Shown piece after piece: positions 23,276-33,434 of a stretch of 64,000 nucleotides of DNA; the stretch's first letter is position 1; each line of letters starts with the position of its first letter. The notes under the pieces are model-generated. The model made no database searches. It saw nothing but the letters and a program-made list of their open reading frames with translations, and was not told where the DNA came from. The position numbers were made by a program, and so were the translations under genes. This DNA is from Bathynomus jamesi. Its lineage: Eukaryota > Arthropoda > Malacostraca > Isopoda > Cirolanidae. The stretch covers positions 124,001-188,000 of the forward strand of contig JAJOZX010001077.1 of assembly GCA_023014485.1 (NCBI GenBank), in the 5' to 3' direction.

Positions 23276-24916
23276 CACTACCAGTCAAAAGTTTAAGTAC
23301 ACCCTGAAATATTCATAAATTTCAAACTTTGTTTAAAGGTTTTTATTTATTAACTAAGTTATCAATCATAACACAAATTCATAAGTACAAACATGGGAAC
23401 TTAAATAACAACAAATCAGGACAATTTACCAAAAGCAAAGTCTAAATTTTAGATTGATCAAAATAGCCTCATCTAGCAGCAATTACAGCAGAACAAATTC
23501 GAGGCATGCGCTCAACAAGAGAAAGAAGATAGTTTGGTGAAAGCTGCTGTTAGCACTCTTGTAAGAGTTCCCAGAGCTTCTGAGCACTGGATGGCTGCTT
23601 GGCTTTCACTCGTCGATCCAGTTCATCCCACACTAGCTCGATGGGGTTCAGATCCAGGGACTCTGCTGGCCATTCCATAACTGTGAGCTGACGTTGCCGT
23701 TCTTTCTGCTTCAGGTAATTTTGACACAGCTTGGAAGTGTGTTTAGGATCGTTGTCTTGCTGCATTATGAACTGTTGGCAACTAGTCGCAGTCCAGATGG
23801 GATGGCATGGCGCTGTAGAATGCTGTGATAGCCACGTTGGTTCAGTATTCCAGTGACTTTGTGGAAATCTCCAACTTGCTCCCCAGCAAAACATCCCCAG
23901 ACCATCACATTTTCTCCACCGTGCTTCACTGTTGGCACAACACACTGCTGTGTCATTTTTTCACCCGCTCTGCGCCGCGCAAATACTCTGCGTTTGGATC
24001 CATAAACTTTGAACTTTGATTCGTCAGTCCAAAGGACAAATTTCCACTGCTCAACAGTCCTTTTTTTTATTTTTTATTTTTTTTTATTTTTTTTTAGCCT
24101 AGGCTAGCCTTTTCTTTTTGTTCTCGAGTCTCAGCATTGGTTTCTTTGCTGCAGTTCGTCCATTTAATCCTGCCTCTCTTAGTCTTCTCTGAACAGTTGA
24201 TGTTGAAACTGTTGTACTTCTGGAGTTGTTCAGCTGGGCTTTGATTTCAGGTGCTGTGAGACGTCTGTTGCGCAGATAGATGACTCGGATATACTTGTCC
24301 TCCGAGTCTGTTATGATTCTTGGTCGCCCTGACCTTTTTCTGTCCTTATTTTGACCAGTTTCTTCGTACCGTTTAATGGCACAAGCAACCGCATTCACAG
24401 AAACTTAATTTTTTGGCAGTTTGCCTCAGTGATTGGCCCTCATTTCTCAAAGTCACAATCGACTGTCTTTTTTCTGTTGTTAACTGAGTTTTGGCATCCA
24501 TTTTGCTCTTTGAAACACAGAAATATACCTTAAACTACACAGTTAGCTCCTTTGCAAGGATTTTATATGTAAAGACCTGCAGCGCATGTTAATAACTGAA
24601 CACATGTATTAACACACTCCTGAAGAAACACACTACCCCATTAAAGACTTTTAAACTGTTTTTGGACCTTTGTGCAGAGCTAATGGCATTAATTTTAGGT
24701 TGCATGCTAGACGTAAATTAACACATTTTGAAGAAGCTTCTGTGTTACAACGCACTGCATAGGCATAGGGCAGATGCACTGAAGCATACAAAATGAAAGC
24801 CAGGTAAGCAAATTCATCTCTAGTACCTGTTAAGTTTACATTTGAAGTTTATGTCATGAGCTAAACAGCAAAACATTGGAAATTAGTAGGTGTACTTAAA
24901 CTTTTGACTAGTAGTG
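23276..24916 (-). mobile_element. Tc1-like transposon
   Basis: Inverted termini CACTACCAGTCAAAAGTTTA (23276) and the complement of CACTACTAGTCAAAAGTTTA (to 24916) are bounded by TA on both sides, the left TA being the end of a microsatellite. At 1641 bp it is close to full-length Tc1 size. The extra length includes a T-rich run at 24060-24097 inside the coding region. Confidence 0.92.
23451..24497 (-). pseudogene. Tc1 transposase (DD34E type), frameshifted
   Basis: The start MDAKTQLTTEKRQSIVTL is at 24497. The paired-type HTH reads NEGQSLRQTAKKL, then after a frame change near 24408 NAVACAIKRYEETG. The linker KDRKRSGRPRIIT contains the GRPR-like AT-hook. After a T-rich insertion at about 24060-24097 the catalytic domain appears: VLWTDESKF (Asp 1), ENVMVWGCF, then IMQQDNDPKHTS (Asp 2) and SLDLNPIELVWDELDRRVK (Glu). 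The end is VIAAR near 23451. At least three breaks make it inactive. All three DDE residues are still present, as in a relatively young copy. Confidence 0.88.
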
Positions 24917-25113
24917 TATATATATATATACACAAAGGTGGGCAGGACCGAGTTCCAAAAGGACCGAACTCCAGGAACTCGGTCCTTTTTAAGGACCGTG
25001 AGCGGGAAAGTCGGTCCTTTCAGTGAGGACCGACGGTCCATTTTTAAACAATTCCGGACGGTCTTTTTTAGTGATTTTAGTGTGTTTAGTGATTAGTTGA
25101 AGTTCTAAAGAAG

Positions 25114-25660
25114 ATGGATCGTTTCCTCCAGAAGACTCAGAAAGAGACTGAGACTGAACTGAAACTTGTTTCAACACCTGGAGGAGACAAGAATCTATTG
25201 ATGTTAGTGCTTCAACTTCAAGTCAAGCAACTGGAGCTCCTAGCGGAACAACTGAACCCGGCAATCCCTGGCCGTACCTGGACAAATACTTTGAATACCT
25301 GGGCCCCAAGGGTGAGCAGAACCTGGAGTACAAGTGCTTGCTGTGCCTGCCGAACAAGAACATCCTCTCACAAGCAACAAGAGCCAAAACAACCTCAAGC
25401 GACATGTCTCCAGGCGCCACCCTCACGTCCAGAACCAGTTGGGTTGCTCATTGTTCATTGTATCAGTTGCTCGGAGACACTAGCACCGGACCTCCAGTTC
25501 GACCAGTGCATCAAGGACGGGGTGGAGCTCCAGAAAAAGAAGCGGCGAGGAGACCCTCAGGAGCGCCCCGACGACAAGAGGCAGAAGACCATGGTTCAGC
25601 CGACGATACGGGAGGCCATGGCTGGATCGTCCAGTCACCAAGGCCCTCTTTGAAGAGAAG
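25114..25660 (+). pseudogene. ZBED-type hAT transposase, exon 1 (BED finger, frameshifted)
   Basis: Starts MDRFLQKTQKETETELK. In the next frame WPYLDKYFEYLGPKGEQN leads into EYKCLLCLP (the CxxC of a BED finger). A further shift gives NNLKRHVSRRHPHVQ (the His pair). FDQCIKDGVELQKKKRRGD and TIREAMAGSS follow. GTCAGT after GAAGAGAAG at 25660 is a plausible 5' splice site and joins in frame to the next exon. At least two frame changes break the zinc finger. Confidence 0.7.
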
Positions 25661-25781
25661 GTCAGTAAATTCAATTAAAAATCTTACAACTTTGTCTAGA
25701 AGTATTTATAATCATTAAATTACACTCAAATGTCAGTCATTTATGATGAAACGTAACAAATTTTTATTTCTTTTTAATTAG

Positions 25782-25917
25782 TTGATCACCTTATTTGTGG
25801 GCAACATGTTGCCTCTCGACGTCGTCGACTCCGATTCGTGGAAGGACTTTGTTAGCACCTGTATCCCTGGCCAACACTCCATGTCTAGGAGGACGCTTAC
25901 CAGGCGTATTGAAGACA
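25782..25917 (+). pseudogene. ZBED-type hAT transposase, exon 2
   Basis: Preceded by a pyrimidine-rich tract and TTAG, followed by GTATTT. It encodes LITLFVGNMLPLDVVDSDSW and a helical segment ending TRRIEDR. This is the hAT region that follows the BED finger. Frame and splice phase agree with exons 1 and 3. Confidence 0.7.
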
Positions 25918-26043
25918 GGTATTTTTTGTTTGGCTATTTAAATTCATTCTTGATAACAGTATTTTCTTTTCTTTTTCTTTTAGTGATGAGCGATGACATT
26001 ATAATTTTTTACTTTACTTTTGTCTTTTAATAAACTTTTTAAG

Positions 26044-26136
26044 GTTTGACGAGAAGAGGCAGCACCTGAGGGACGTCCTCAACTCTGTACAGTCGGTCTC
26101 TACTACGGCAGCAGACGCTTGGACATGTGCCCACAA
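26044..26136 (+). pseudogene. ZBED-type hAT transposase, exon 3
   Basis: Bounded by an AAG acceptor and GTATGT donor. It encodes RFDEKRQHLRDVLNSVQ and then TTAADAWTCAHK, the start of the catalytic domain, where the first Asp normally sits in a D-x-W-T block. The intron after it contains the hAT element 26254-26847. Confidence 0.7.
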
Positions 26137-26253
26137 GTATGTTTAAATTTTAATTAATTTACTTTTTACTTCAATCAAAAAGAAACTAATAAACTGCGAG
26201 TTTATTTTAATCAATTTATTACAATGCTGTGAAAATATAAATTATAATACTAC

Positions 26254-26847
26254 CAGTGGTGTAGTGCTGTGGGAACGCGTGGGAACGGCGTTCCCTTACT
26301 TTTTTTGGTAGACGGAACGGCGTTCCCTTACTTTTTTTGGTAGACGGAACGGCGTTCCCTTACTTTACGGCGTTCCCTCACTATTTAAATAAATCCGAAC
26401 TTACAAATCTAACGTCATGAAATTTTAATTCCCACCCCTAGAAGAAATATGAGAAAGAATCATTAACTGTTTCATTTCTTTTAGCTTCGACTGAGGCAAT
26501 GCTAGCCTATAAAGATCTGGTGAAACAGTCACCACGGCGTTAGTTGTTAACTTTTTTTAGTTAATCATTCCAGTTGTTAGCTATTTTTATTGATCGTACT
26601 GGATGGTATATCTAATGACACTGGAAATACTGAATCTTCAACCTTGGAATATATCCTAATATCCAGTGCATATGACCTCAAAATATCCCTGAAATTGGTC
26701 AGATTTCAAAAGATTTCCCGGGGGCTTACAGTGCCCCCGGACCCCCAGCTGAATGGGCTCGCCGCGCTCGCCATTGTCCCCCCAGCATCTGAGTAACACT
26801 TTCAAAATGCGTTCCCTCACTTCTTTATTTAGCACTACACCACACTG
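26254..26847. mobile_element. Non-autonomous hAT in an intron, perfect 8-bp duplication
   Basis: Termini CAGTGGTGTAGTGCT and AGCACTACACCACACTG are inverted repeats. AATACTAC occurs exactly on both sides (26246-26253 and 26848-26855). The left end has a tandem GGAACGGCGTTCCCTTACTT-type repeat, about three copies over 26270-26385, with a related GCGTTCCCTCACTT near the right end. There is no transposase. It sits in the intron between exons 3 and 4 of the host hAT. Confidence 0.92.
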
Positions 26848-26886
26848 AATACTACATTTCAATTCAAAGCATTCCATTTTAATTAA

Positions 26887-27094
26887 GGTCGTACATGGGG
26901 ATGACTGTACACTGGATTGACCAGGCCACCCTCCTCGGGCAGAAGGCAGTCTTGGCGTGCAGACGACTCACCGGACGACACACCTTCGAGGTCCTTGCGA
27001 AGGAGATGTACAAGGTCCTCTTCGACTTCGCCATCGAGTCCAAGGTCTGCAGGACTACTACTGACAATGGCAGCAACTTCGTCAAGGCATTTAA
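26887..27094 (+). pseudogene. ZBED-type hAT transposase, exon 4
   Basis: Bounded by an AAG acceptor and GTAAGC donor. It encodes SYMGMTVHWIDQATL, AVLACRRLTGRHTFEVLA and TTDNGSNFVKAFK, the hAT catalytic-core blocks; TDNGSN carries the second Asp. Nothing after this exon looks like the rest of the protein (insertion domain, C/H block, dimerisation domain) before the right terminus. That part has been lost. Confidence 0.75.
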
Positions 27095-27538
27095 GTAAGC
27101 ATTTTTTTTTTTTTTTTAATTTCTTCATTCAAATTTTTTGACTTTTAAATCTTTACATTTTTAATTTTTTCTATAACATTGAATAAAAAGAATAAAAAAA
27201 ATAAAAAAATAAAAAAATAAAAAAGGTCAGGGCTCAGTGACAGCCATTTTGAAATGCGTCTTCTTGAAGGGAAACTCAAGCATTTAACAACTTTTTTTCA
27301 TCATTTATGTATCGTATTAATTATAATTTACGTTAATAAAATTAAAGATTTCCGGTGTCTTTAATTTCATTTTTCATTTTAATCAAATTTTTCACTTATA
27401 TTATATATAAGGACCGAGGACCGAGTCGTTCCTAGGTCCTATCTTCAGAAAGGACCGTGACCGGGACCGTCGGTCCAGTTCGAGGCAAGGACCGGGACCG
27501 GGACCGTCGGTCCTTTTTGAGGCCCGGGTGCCCACCTT

Positions 27539-27540
<2 letters not shown>

Positions 27541-27571
<31 letters not shown>
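27541..27571. repeat. (TA)n microsatellite
   Basis: A TA run between the right end of the ZBED-type hAT and the mariner-like MITE. Confidence 0.9.
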
Positions 27572-27574
<3 letters not shown>

Positions 27575-27576
27575 TA

Positions 27577-27964
27577 CAAGGGTGTCCCATAAGTCTGGAA
27601 CCATAGGGTAAAATAAGTAATTCATGTTTTTCTGTTTATGCAAGTGTCCATGATGTCTGAGTAAGGAAGAACGCATCCAGGTAATTCTGCTCGTAGGAAA
27701 TCGGAGTCAGAGGGAGGTCGCTGAGGAATTTAACAGATTGCATCCGGACCGTGCGCCGATAACACACAGCTGCGTCGGCAAACTTGTAGCAAAGTTCAGG
27801 GAAACGGGATCCATAGGAGATAAACCACGCAGTGGACCTCCTAGGATATCCACCGACGATCACACAGCTGCTACCATCCTCGCTCATTTCACACACAGTC
27901 CCCAAAAGTCTCTTCGGCGTTTTTATCATTTTGCCCTATGGTTCCAGACTTACGGGACACCCTG
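27577..27964 (+). mobile_element. mariner-like element, internally deleted (388 bp)
   Basis: Termini GGGTGTCCCATAAGTC (from 27580) and GACTTACGGGACACCCTG (to 27964) form an inverted repeat extending through GGAACCATAGGG. TA lies on both sides (27575-27576, 27965-27966). Only the N-terminal part of a transposase remains inside. Confidence 0.85.
27657..27920 (+). pseudogene. mariner-like transposase N-terminal HTH region
   Basis: The plus-strand frame reads LSKEERIQVILLVGNRSQRE, VAEEFNRLHPDRAP, CVGKLVAKFRETGSIGD and KPRSGPPRIST, then RRF at the right arm. This is the helix-turn-helix plus GRPR-like linker that opens Tc1/mariner-superfamily transposases. The whole catalytic domain is absent. 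Confidence 0.8.
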
Positions 27965-28254
27965 TATATCCAGGAAGCTCATTATCCCACTACGTGGGAA
28001 TGAGTGTGCCCCAAGGGTCACCTAAGCCAGAGCAGAAACCATAGCCTAGTACAATTTACCAAGTCTCCTCACCTCATTCAAGCAGAGCCGGATTTACTAT
28101 GGTGCAAATGGAGCAGCTCCAGGGCTCCCACAAACCGAGCACAATTTTTAAAAGAATTATGAAAACCTGCATGAGACAACACTGGTTATGAACCCGTGTG
28201 TCAGAATTTTCTAAAAGGAATGTTATATATATATATATGTGTGTGGGGGGGGGG

Positions 28255-28440
28255 GCTACGTCGTGGCCAATGTCGTAACACCGCTTCCCGGAGATCAGCG
28301 AAATTAAGATTCATTGGGTCTGGTAGTAGTTGGATGGGAGACCGTCCTCTGCGCCCAGATTATGTAGCGACCTGTGGTTCGGATTCCACGTAAAGCTGTA
28401 GGTCCCCTCCGTTATATAACGTTAGATGTTGCGAAGGAGG
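28255..28440 (+). repeat. 5S-rRNA-derived sequence (pseudogene or 5S-type SINE)
   Basis: 28255-28368 (114 nt) aligns by eye to 5S rRNA end to end. The complementary ends GCTAC and GTAGC, GATCAGCGAAATTAAG (helix III/box A region) and TGGATGGGAGACCG (box C) are all clear, so the internal pol III promoter is largely kept. Several changes, such as CATTGGGTCTGG for the usual GTCGGGC region, argue against a functional gene. A further ~70 bp follows, with an inverted CCTCC/GGAGG pair, then a TA tract. 5S-headed SINEs (SINE3 type) have this plan, so a SINE is possible. Confidence 0.75.
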
Positions 28441-28459
28441 TTAAACAACCCCAATTTAA

Positions 28460-28510
28460 AATATATATATATATATATATACACACACACCACATATATA
28501 TATATATATA
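28460..28510. repeat. (TA)n/(CA)n microsatellite
   Basis: TA runs flanking an ACACACAC core, immediately 3' of the 5S-derived sequence. Confidence 0.9.
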
Positions 28511-28602
28511 GTGGACCTAGTTTTAACCGTTTAAGGTGATAATGATTTAATTGCATGCAATGATTAATTGGTGCAATGACTGATTGCTTATTAATGAATA
28601 GG

Positions 28603-29204
28603 TGTTAGAAAATCTAGAAGAGGAAGAACCATTGTTGTCCCAAGGCGATATGATGACTAAGCTGATTGATGCAGCATTGCTTGTATATATTAAGTTAAGG
28701 TGTATATATATCCATCTCATAATTGTAAGGTTAGTGAAAAATTCACTTAATAAGAGCTAGCATTTTTGGGCTGTTGTGGCATCAGTGTTTGGGACGCTGG
28801 TGGCATCATTTTGGGGCGCTGCGCGTCTTTTCTACTCGTTTGTGGGATGTCGTACGTACAGGGTGTGGTCTTGTAGAGAGCTCTCTTGCAATTCAGTTTG
28901 GTTGTTTAGATACAAGATTGTTGCACCGTGCAATAGTCCAGGTTGCGTTGTTGTTGCAAGGTTGAGAAAGAAGACCATAAATAGTACCCTTTTTTGTTTA
29001 CATTAAATTCATGTAACTAAGGTCTAAGGTAGGCCCGCATCGAGTCAGCAACCCTGAGGTTACCCTGAGGTAGGACCTAATAGGATCTCAAATCCGTAAG
29101 TTTTAATTTAGCTTAACTTGGGCTTCAGATAGAACTGGCCCTTTAGAATTTGGCCGTTCACGGCTCAGCTGGGATTTTGAACCCAACAAATAAATAAAAT
29201 AACA
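28603..29204 (+). repeat. BEL/Pao 5' LTR
   Basis: 602 bp, TG...CA ends, with AATAAA-type words near its 3' end (29187-29198). The same 63- and 76-codon chance frames occur in both LTRs and are not genes. Confidence 0.95.
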
Positions 29205-29222
29205 TGGTCCTTCAGAACCGGA
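29205..29222 (+). promoter_or_regulatory. Primer-binding site, probably tRNA-Tyr
   Basis: TGGTCCTTCAGAACCGG directly follows the 5' LTR. Its complement ends GAAGGACCA, the 3' end expected of an animal tRNA-Tyr, whose 5' strand begins CCTTC. The tRNA identity is inference from the acceptor stem. Confidence 0.75.
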
Positions 29223-29310
29223 TTCTACCCCAAGACTGAGTCAGTGACTATTTTTCGGCAAAGTTCTGATTGTGCAAATTGTAGCCCAAGTTAGGCTTAG
29301 ACTGGTTGAG

Positions 29311-29766
29311 TATTATTGAATTAAGGTCCCAAGGTAAAAAGTTTGGTCGCCCAATTGCGAAACTTGGCCAGTCGTCTGTCGTTGTTTTGGCCTACATTTT
29401 ACCGGTTTGGTTAATTTTGGGTTATTATTGAATTAAGGTCCCAGGGTAAAAAGTTTGGTCGCCCAATTGCGAAACTTGGCCAGTCGTCTGTCGTTGTTTT
29501 GGCCTACATTTTACCGGTTTGGTTAATTTTGGGTTATTATTGAATTAAGGTCCCAGGGTAGAAAGTTTGGTTGCCCAATTACGAAACTTGGCCAGTCGTC
29601 TGTCGTTGTTTTGGCCTACATTTTACCGGTTTGGTTAATTTTGGGTTATTATTGAATTAAGGTCCCAGGGTAGAAAGTTTGGTTGCCCAATCGCGAAACT
29701 TGGCCACTTGTCTGTCGTTGTTTTTGGCCTACATTTACCATTTTGGTTAATTTGGTTTATTATTCG
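29311..29766 (+). repeat. Four tandem 112-bp repeats in the BEL leader
   Basis: The word TTAAGGTCCCA starts at 29321, 29433, 29545 and 29657, exactly 112 bp apart. Each unit contains AAGTTTGG, GCGAAACTTGGCCA and TTGGCCTACATTTTACC. Copies 1-3 differ by a few bases and copy 4 is more diverged. It lies between the primer-binding site and gag, so it belongs to the untranslated leader. A role in packaging or translation is speculation. Confidence 0.92.
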
Positions 29767-29956
29767 TAGGCGAAGGTTGCAGACCAGTGCGCCAGTTACT
29801 TGGGTGGAAAAATTGGTATTCCATACTGGTGTTGGTTAGTACCCCCCTAGCAATTCAGTTTATTTGAAAGTAAAATTTACGTTTGATCAGTTCGGTTAAG
29901 TATTTCTGCCAATTCAGCTTATTTGGCATTGAGCCCAATTGTTGTTTGCATTGAAG

Positions 29957-30721
29957 ATGAGTGCATCTGAATTGAACAAATTTATAAAAAGGAGAAGCGC
30001 CTACAAAGGTCTAATTACAAAGGTCATTGCCACTATAGATTCTGCCATAGAGCAAGAGGATTTACGCTTAGTGACTGCGCAGCTTTCCATACTAGAAACT
30101 AAAAAGGTTGCTCTAAGTGAGGTAAGTGTTAAAATTGAGGCTCTTATAGAAGAGGATGAAATAGAAAATAACATAATTTACTTTGAAGAGATTATTGATG
30201 ATATAATTAACGTAGGCCTCCGAGCAAAAGAGTTTAGTAGCTCAGTACAGTTAGAGACCAGGTCTGATAATGAAACACAACACTCAAAAAATGATGTTTG
30301 TGAAGTTAAGGTTAACAGATCTGTAGTTCAATTACCGAGGCTTGTACTCAAAACATTTTCTGGGAGTATTCAGGAATGGCTAGGATGGGCAGACAGTTTT
30401 CAATCAGCAGTTCATTCTAGTCAAGTGTTAAGTGCCGTGGAGAAGTTTAATTATTTCCGGTCCCTCTTGGAAGGGGAGGCAGCAAAGACTATAGCAGGAT
30501 TAGCATTAACAGAGGCTAATTATAATGTGGCTTGGGATATATTAAAGAAACGGTTTGGTAAGCCAGAGATCTTAATTAAAAGCCACCTCCGTGCACTTTT
30601 AGCTATACCTCCTGTTAATAATCCTAATAGTGTCAAGGAGTTACGGCAGTTATATGATGAATTTGAAATTAGAACTAGGTCCCTGGACAACTTGGGTGTA
30701 GGAATGGAAAGTATGGTATAA
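29957..30721 (+). pseudogene. BEL/Pao gag, N-terminal part
   Basis: ATG at 29957 (MSASELNKFIKRRSAYKG). A helical N-terminus is followed by the DUF1759-type BEL Gag region: LPRLVLKTFSGSIQEWLGWA, FNYFRSLLEGEAAKTIAGL, AWDILKKRFGKPE and SVKELRQLYDEFE. A one-base change near 30708 brings a TAA at 30719; the next frame continues IMLVPTLESKLP. The family assembles retroelement particles. It ends prematurely here at 255 residues. Confidence 0.88.
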
Positions 30722-30984
30722 TGTTGGTTCCTACACTGGAGTCTAAATTGCCTAGCTCAATTTTGCTTGATTAAGTAGAGGGACACTCTGCAGAACATGT
30801 GTACATCCCCTTCAGCAGATGTTAAGTCTTTAGGCCAGAATTAGCAAGACGAGAGGGAGTTGAGTTTGCACAGTGGGATGGTAAACAGGGGACAAAGGGG
30901 CACCAGCACCAAAGTTTCCACAAAAGGAATAGCCCAGGTACAGTGTCAGCTCTACATGCATCTCTGAGAATAAATTAAAGGAAT

Positions 30985-31222
30985 CAAGGAATGCATATTT
31001 TGCGAAGGCAACCACAAGTCATATAAATGTGAGGTGGCTGAGGCCTTACCCTTTGAGGATAGAAAGGACAGGGTAACTAAGTCCACAGCATGTTTTAAAT
31101 GTTTTTTGAAAGGTCACAGAGCCAGGTTTTGTAAGTTTAAAATTTTGTGCAAAAAATGTCATGGTAGGCATCAGCCATTATTGTGTGAAAACACACTCTT
31201 AGTAGGCCTACCCCAGAAGTAG
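30985..31222 (+). pseudogene. BEL/Pao Gag zinc knuckles
   Basis: Reads FCEGNHKSYKC, then ACFKCFLKGHRARFC (CxxC...H...C) and ILCKKCHGRHQPLLC: three Cys/His clusters, the pattern of BEL Gag nucleic-acid-binding knuckles. An indel near 31010-31030 separates the first from the others. A stop at 31220 ends this piece. Confidence 0.85.
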
Positions 31223-31309
31223 AGACATCAGTGGCACATGCCACTGCTATGCAAGGGAGTAAAGGTAAAGGGGGATTATTGCAAACAACTGCAGCCTTAT
31301 TAATTGGGA

Positions 31310-31840
31310 ATGAGGAGAAGCTACTGTAAGAGTGTTGTTTGATAGTGGTAGCCAGTGTAGTTTTTTTAAGACCAGAATTTCCAGAAAATTGAAGTTTAAG
31401 AACTTAAGAGGGAAAATTTAAGAATTTCTGGTTTGGGGGTTTCCGTTCAAAACCGAACCAAATTTAAGAAGGTAGAAGTTCTGGTTAAAGGGTGTTACCG
31501 CAAAGTCCCACTATCAAGGTCCAAGCTGTAGAGATTGAGGAACTTTGTGCTCCAGTCACTACTTGCTTTAGATATGGCATGTGTCCAAGAATTGCAAGTT
31601 AAAGGAATTAATTTGGGCAATAATAAGTTTGAGGGAACAGAAGATATTAGTCTTTTGATTGGAGCTGACTATTATTGGGACTTCATCACTGGTAATATTG
31701 TCCGTACATCTCAAGGCCCGGTAGCTATTGAAAGTAAGCTAGGCTGGATGCTACATGGTAGCTATTGCAATGAAATGGAAATTAAGTCTCTTTTTGTTAA
31801 GATTGAGGAGAACAGCCATGGTCTGGAAAGGCATTGAAAG
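31310..31840 (+). pseudogene. BEL/Pao protease and start of pol
   Basis: VRVLFDSGSQCSFFKT (near 31335-31380) carries the DSG of an aspartic protease. After frame changes, ISLLIGADYYWDFITGNIVR and VAIESKLGWMLHGS (31640-31765) match the region joining protease to RT in BEL pol. Stops near 31420 and at 31835 break it. Confidence 0.8.
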
Positions 31841-32048
31841 CGTTTTGGAACTTGAATCTATTGGCATAAAGGACAAACAGGCAAGTACAGTGAACAATGA
31901 TGTTTTAGAGCAATTTGAAAAAGGATTGGGTTTAGAGATGTTGCTATGAAGTTGGCCTATCATGGAAGGATTCTTGCAAACCCGGTTCAAACCTTCAGCT
32001 AGCTAATCGGAGGTTGGAGACTTCATTGTACAGGCTAAGAAAAATGAG

Positions 32049-33389
32049 TTGTTGTTAATTGAATACAATGAGGCCATCCTAAGTTATGTAAGGGAGGGCT
32101 ATGCTGAAAGGGTGCAAGGTGAGCTGGTGAGCCAGGAGGCACATTATCTGCCACACCATGCAGTGGTACGGCGAGACAAAACTACCACCAAACTGAGGGT
32201 AGTTTTGATGGCTCAGCCAAGGACAAAGGTGGTGTGTCCTTGAATGACTGTTTGGATGCTGGGCCAAATTTAAATGCAGATTTATTTTCCTTGTTACTGA
32301 GATTCAGGTTTGGTAGAGTAGCATTGACTGCAGATGTGAAGCAAGCTTTTTGCGGATAAAGTTAAAACCAGAGGACAGAGATGCAGTAAGGTATCTGTGG
32401 GTGGATACGAAAGACTTGTTGGAAATGAACCTAAGGTTCAAGCATATAGAATGAAGTCAGTGTTGTTTTGGCCTCAGCTCTAGTCCATTTCTGTTGGCAG
32501 CTACTATGCAGTACCATTTTAAGAAATATTCTGAAGTCTATCCTAACACTATTGAACACATAAGGAAAAATTTTTATGTTGATGATTTGCTGTGTTCCGT
32601 GGATAATACAGAAATGGCTAACAGATATTCATGGAGGCTAGAGCTATAATAGGGAGGCTGGCATGGAGCTTAGAAAATGGCAGACCAATCATTCGCAATT
32701 ACAAGAGTTTATGAGTCATTCCTGTGTAGTACCTGATGCAGCAGAAAGTATTGAGGATTCTGGTATTAAGGAGTTGTGGGCAATAGACGCAAAGGTGCTA
32801 GGCATTGTTTGGCAGCAAGATTATGATTTGTTTACCTTCAATGGGAATCTTAGTAGAGCTGGCTGAGAATGAGACAAGGTGGACAAAACGTACAGCTCTT
32901 AGTTTGGCTTCAAAGGTCTTTGATCCTTTTGGATTCCTGGCTCCATTTGTGATAAAGTCAAAAATTTGGTTTCAGAGCCTCTGGGAAATTGGACTTGGTT
33001 GGGACCAAGAGTTACCTGATCATATGGTGGTAAGGTGGAAATATTGGTTCAAAGAATTGGCACATCTTGGAGACATTGAAATCCCAAGATGGTACTTTGG
33101 AGAGTTGAACAATAGTCCAGACAATTTGGAGCTGCACATCTTTTGTGATACAAGTGAGGAAGCCTATGCAACTTGTATTTATATAAGAGGCGCATTGCAA
33201 GAGGAAGTAAGTTGCAGGTTGGTTGCTACAAAGAGTAGAGTAGCACCTTTGAAAAGGCTTTCTGTTCCAAGGTTGGAATTGATGGGTGCCGTTATTGCTA
33301 GTCGGCTTGCAATTACAGTGCGAAAGTCTTTGGCCCTCTATGAAATTCCAAGCTATTATTGGACAGACTCCACTATAGTTTGGCACTAG
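32049..33389 (+). pseudogene. BEL/Pao reverse transcriptase and RNase H
   Basis: Blocks in order: [20 protein letters not shown] (finger), ADVKQAF (first RT Asp, near 32330), FYVDDLL (catalytic YVDD, near 32573), ALSLASKVFDPFGFLAPFV, then the RNase H-like LHIFCDTSEEAYATCIYIRG and LSVPRLELMGAVIASRLA. The active-site motifs are all visible, but the frame changes at least four times (near 32240, 32345, 32640 and 32850), with a stop at 33389. This copy cannot make an intact polymerase. Confidence 0.88.
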
Positions 33390-33434
33390 TTAAGAAGTCA
33401 GGCAAGGAAATGGAAACCATTTGTTGCCAATAGG

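Larger units (their letters stand above)
24933..27540 (+). mobile_element. hAT transposon (ZBED type) with GGACCG subterminal arrays
   Basis: Termini CAAAGGTGGGCA (24933-24944) and TGCCCACCTTTG (27529-27540) are exact inverted repeats. Inside each end lie many GGACCG/CGGTCC words (about 24948-25060 and 27410-27515), in both orientations. The flanking 8 bp are TATATACA and TATATATA, a near match that the TA-rich target makes weak evidence. The body holds four spliced exons of a transposase and, in the third intron, a smaller hAT. The catalytic C-terminal half of the transposase is missing, so it is internally deleted. Confidence 0.85.

Noticed and set aside
28255..28368. Functional 5S rRNA gene
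   Set aside because: Several changes at positions conserved in animal 5S rRNA and a SINE-like tail.
28774..29006. 63- and 76-codon frames, repeated at 35455-35687
   Set aside because: They lie wholly inside the BEL LTRs and have no motif; identity only reflects the LTR duplication.
29311..29766. CRISPR-like spaced repeats
   Set aside because: Contiguous 112-bp direct repeats without unique spacers, in a eukaryotic retrotransposon leader.
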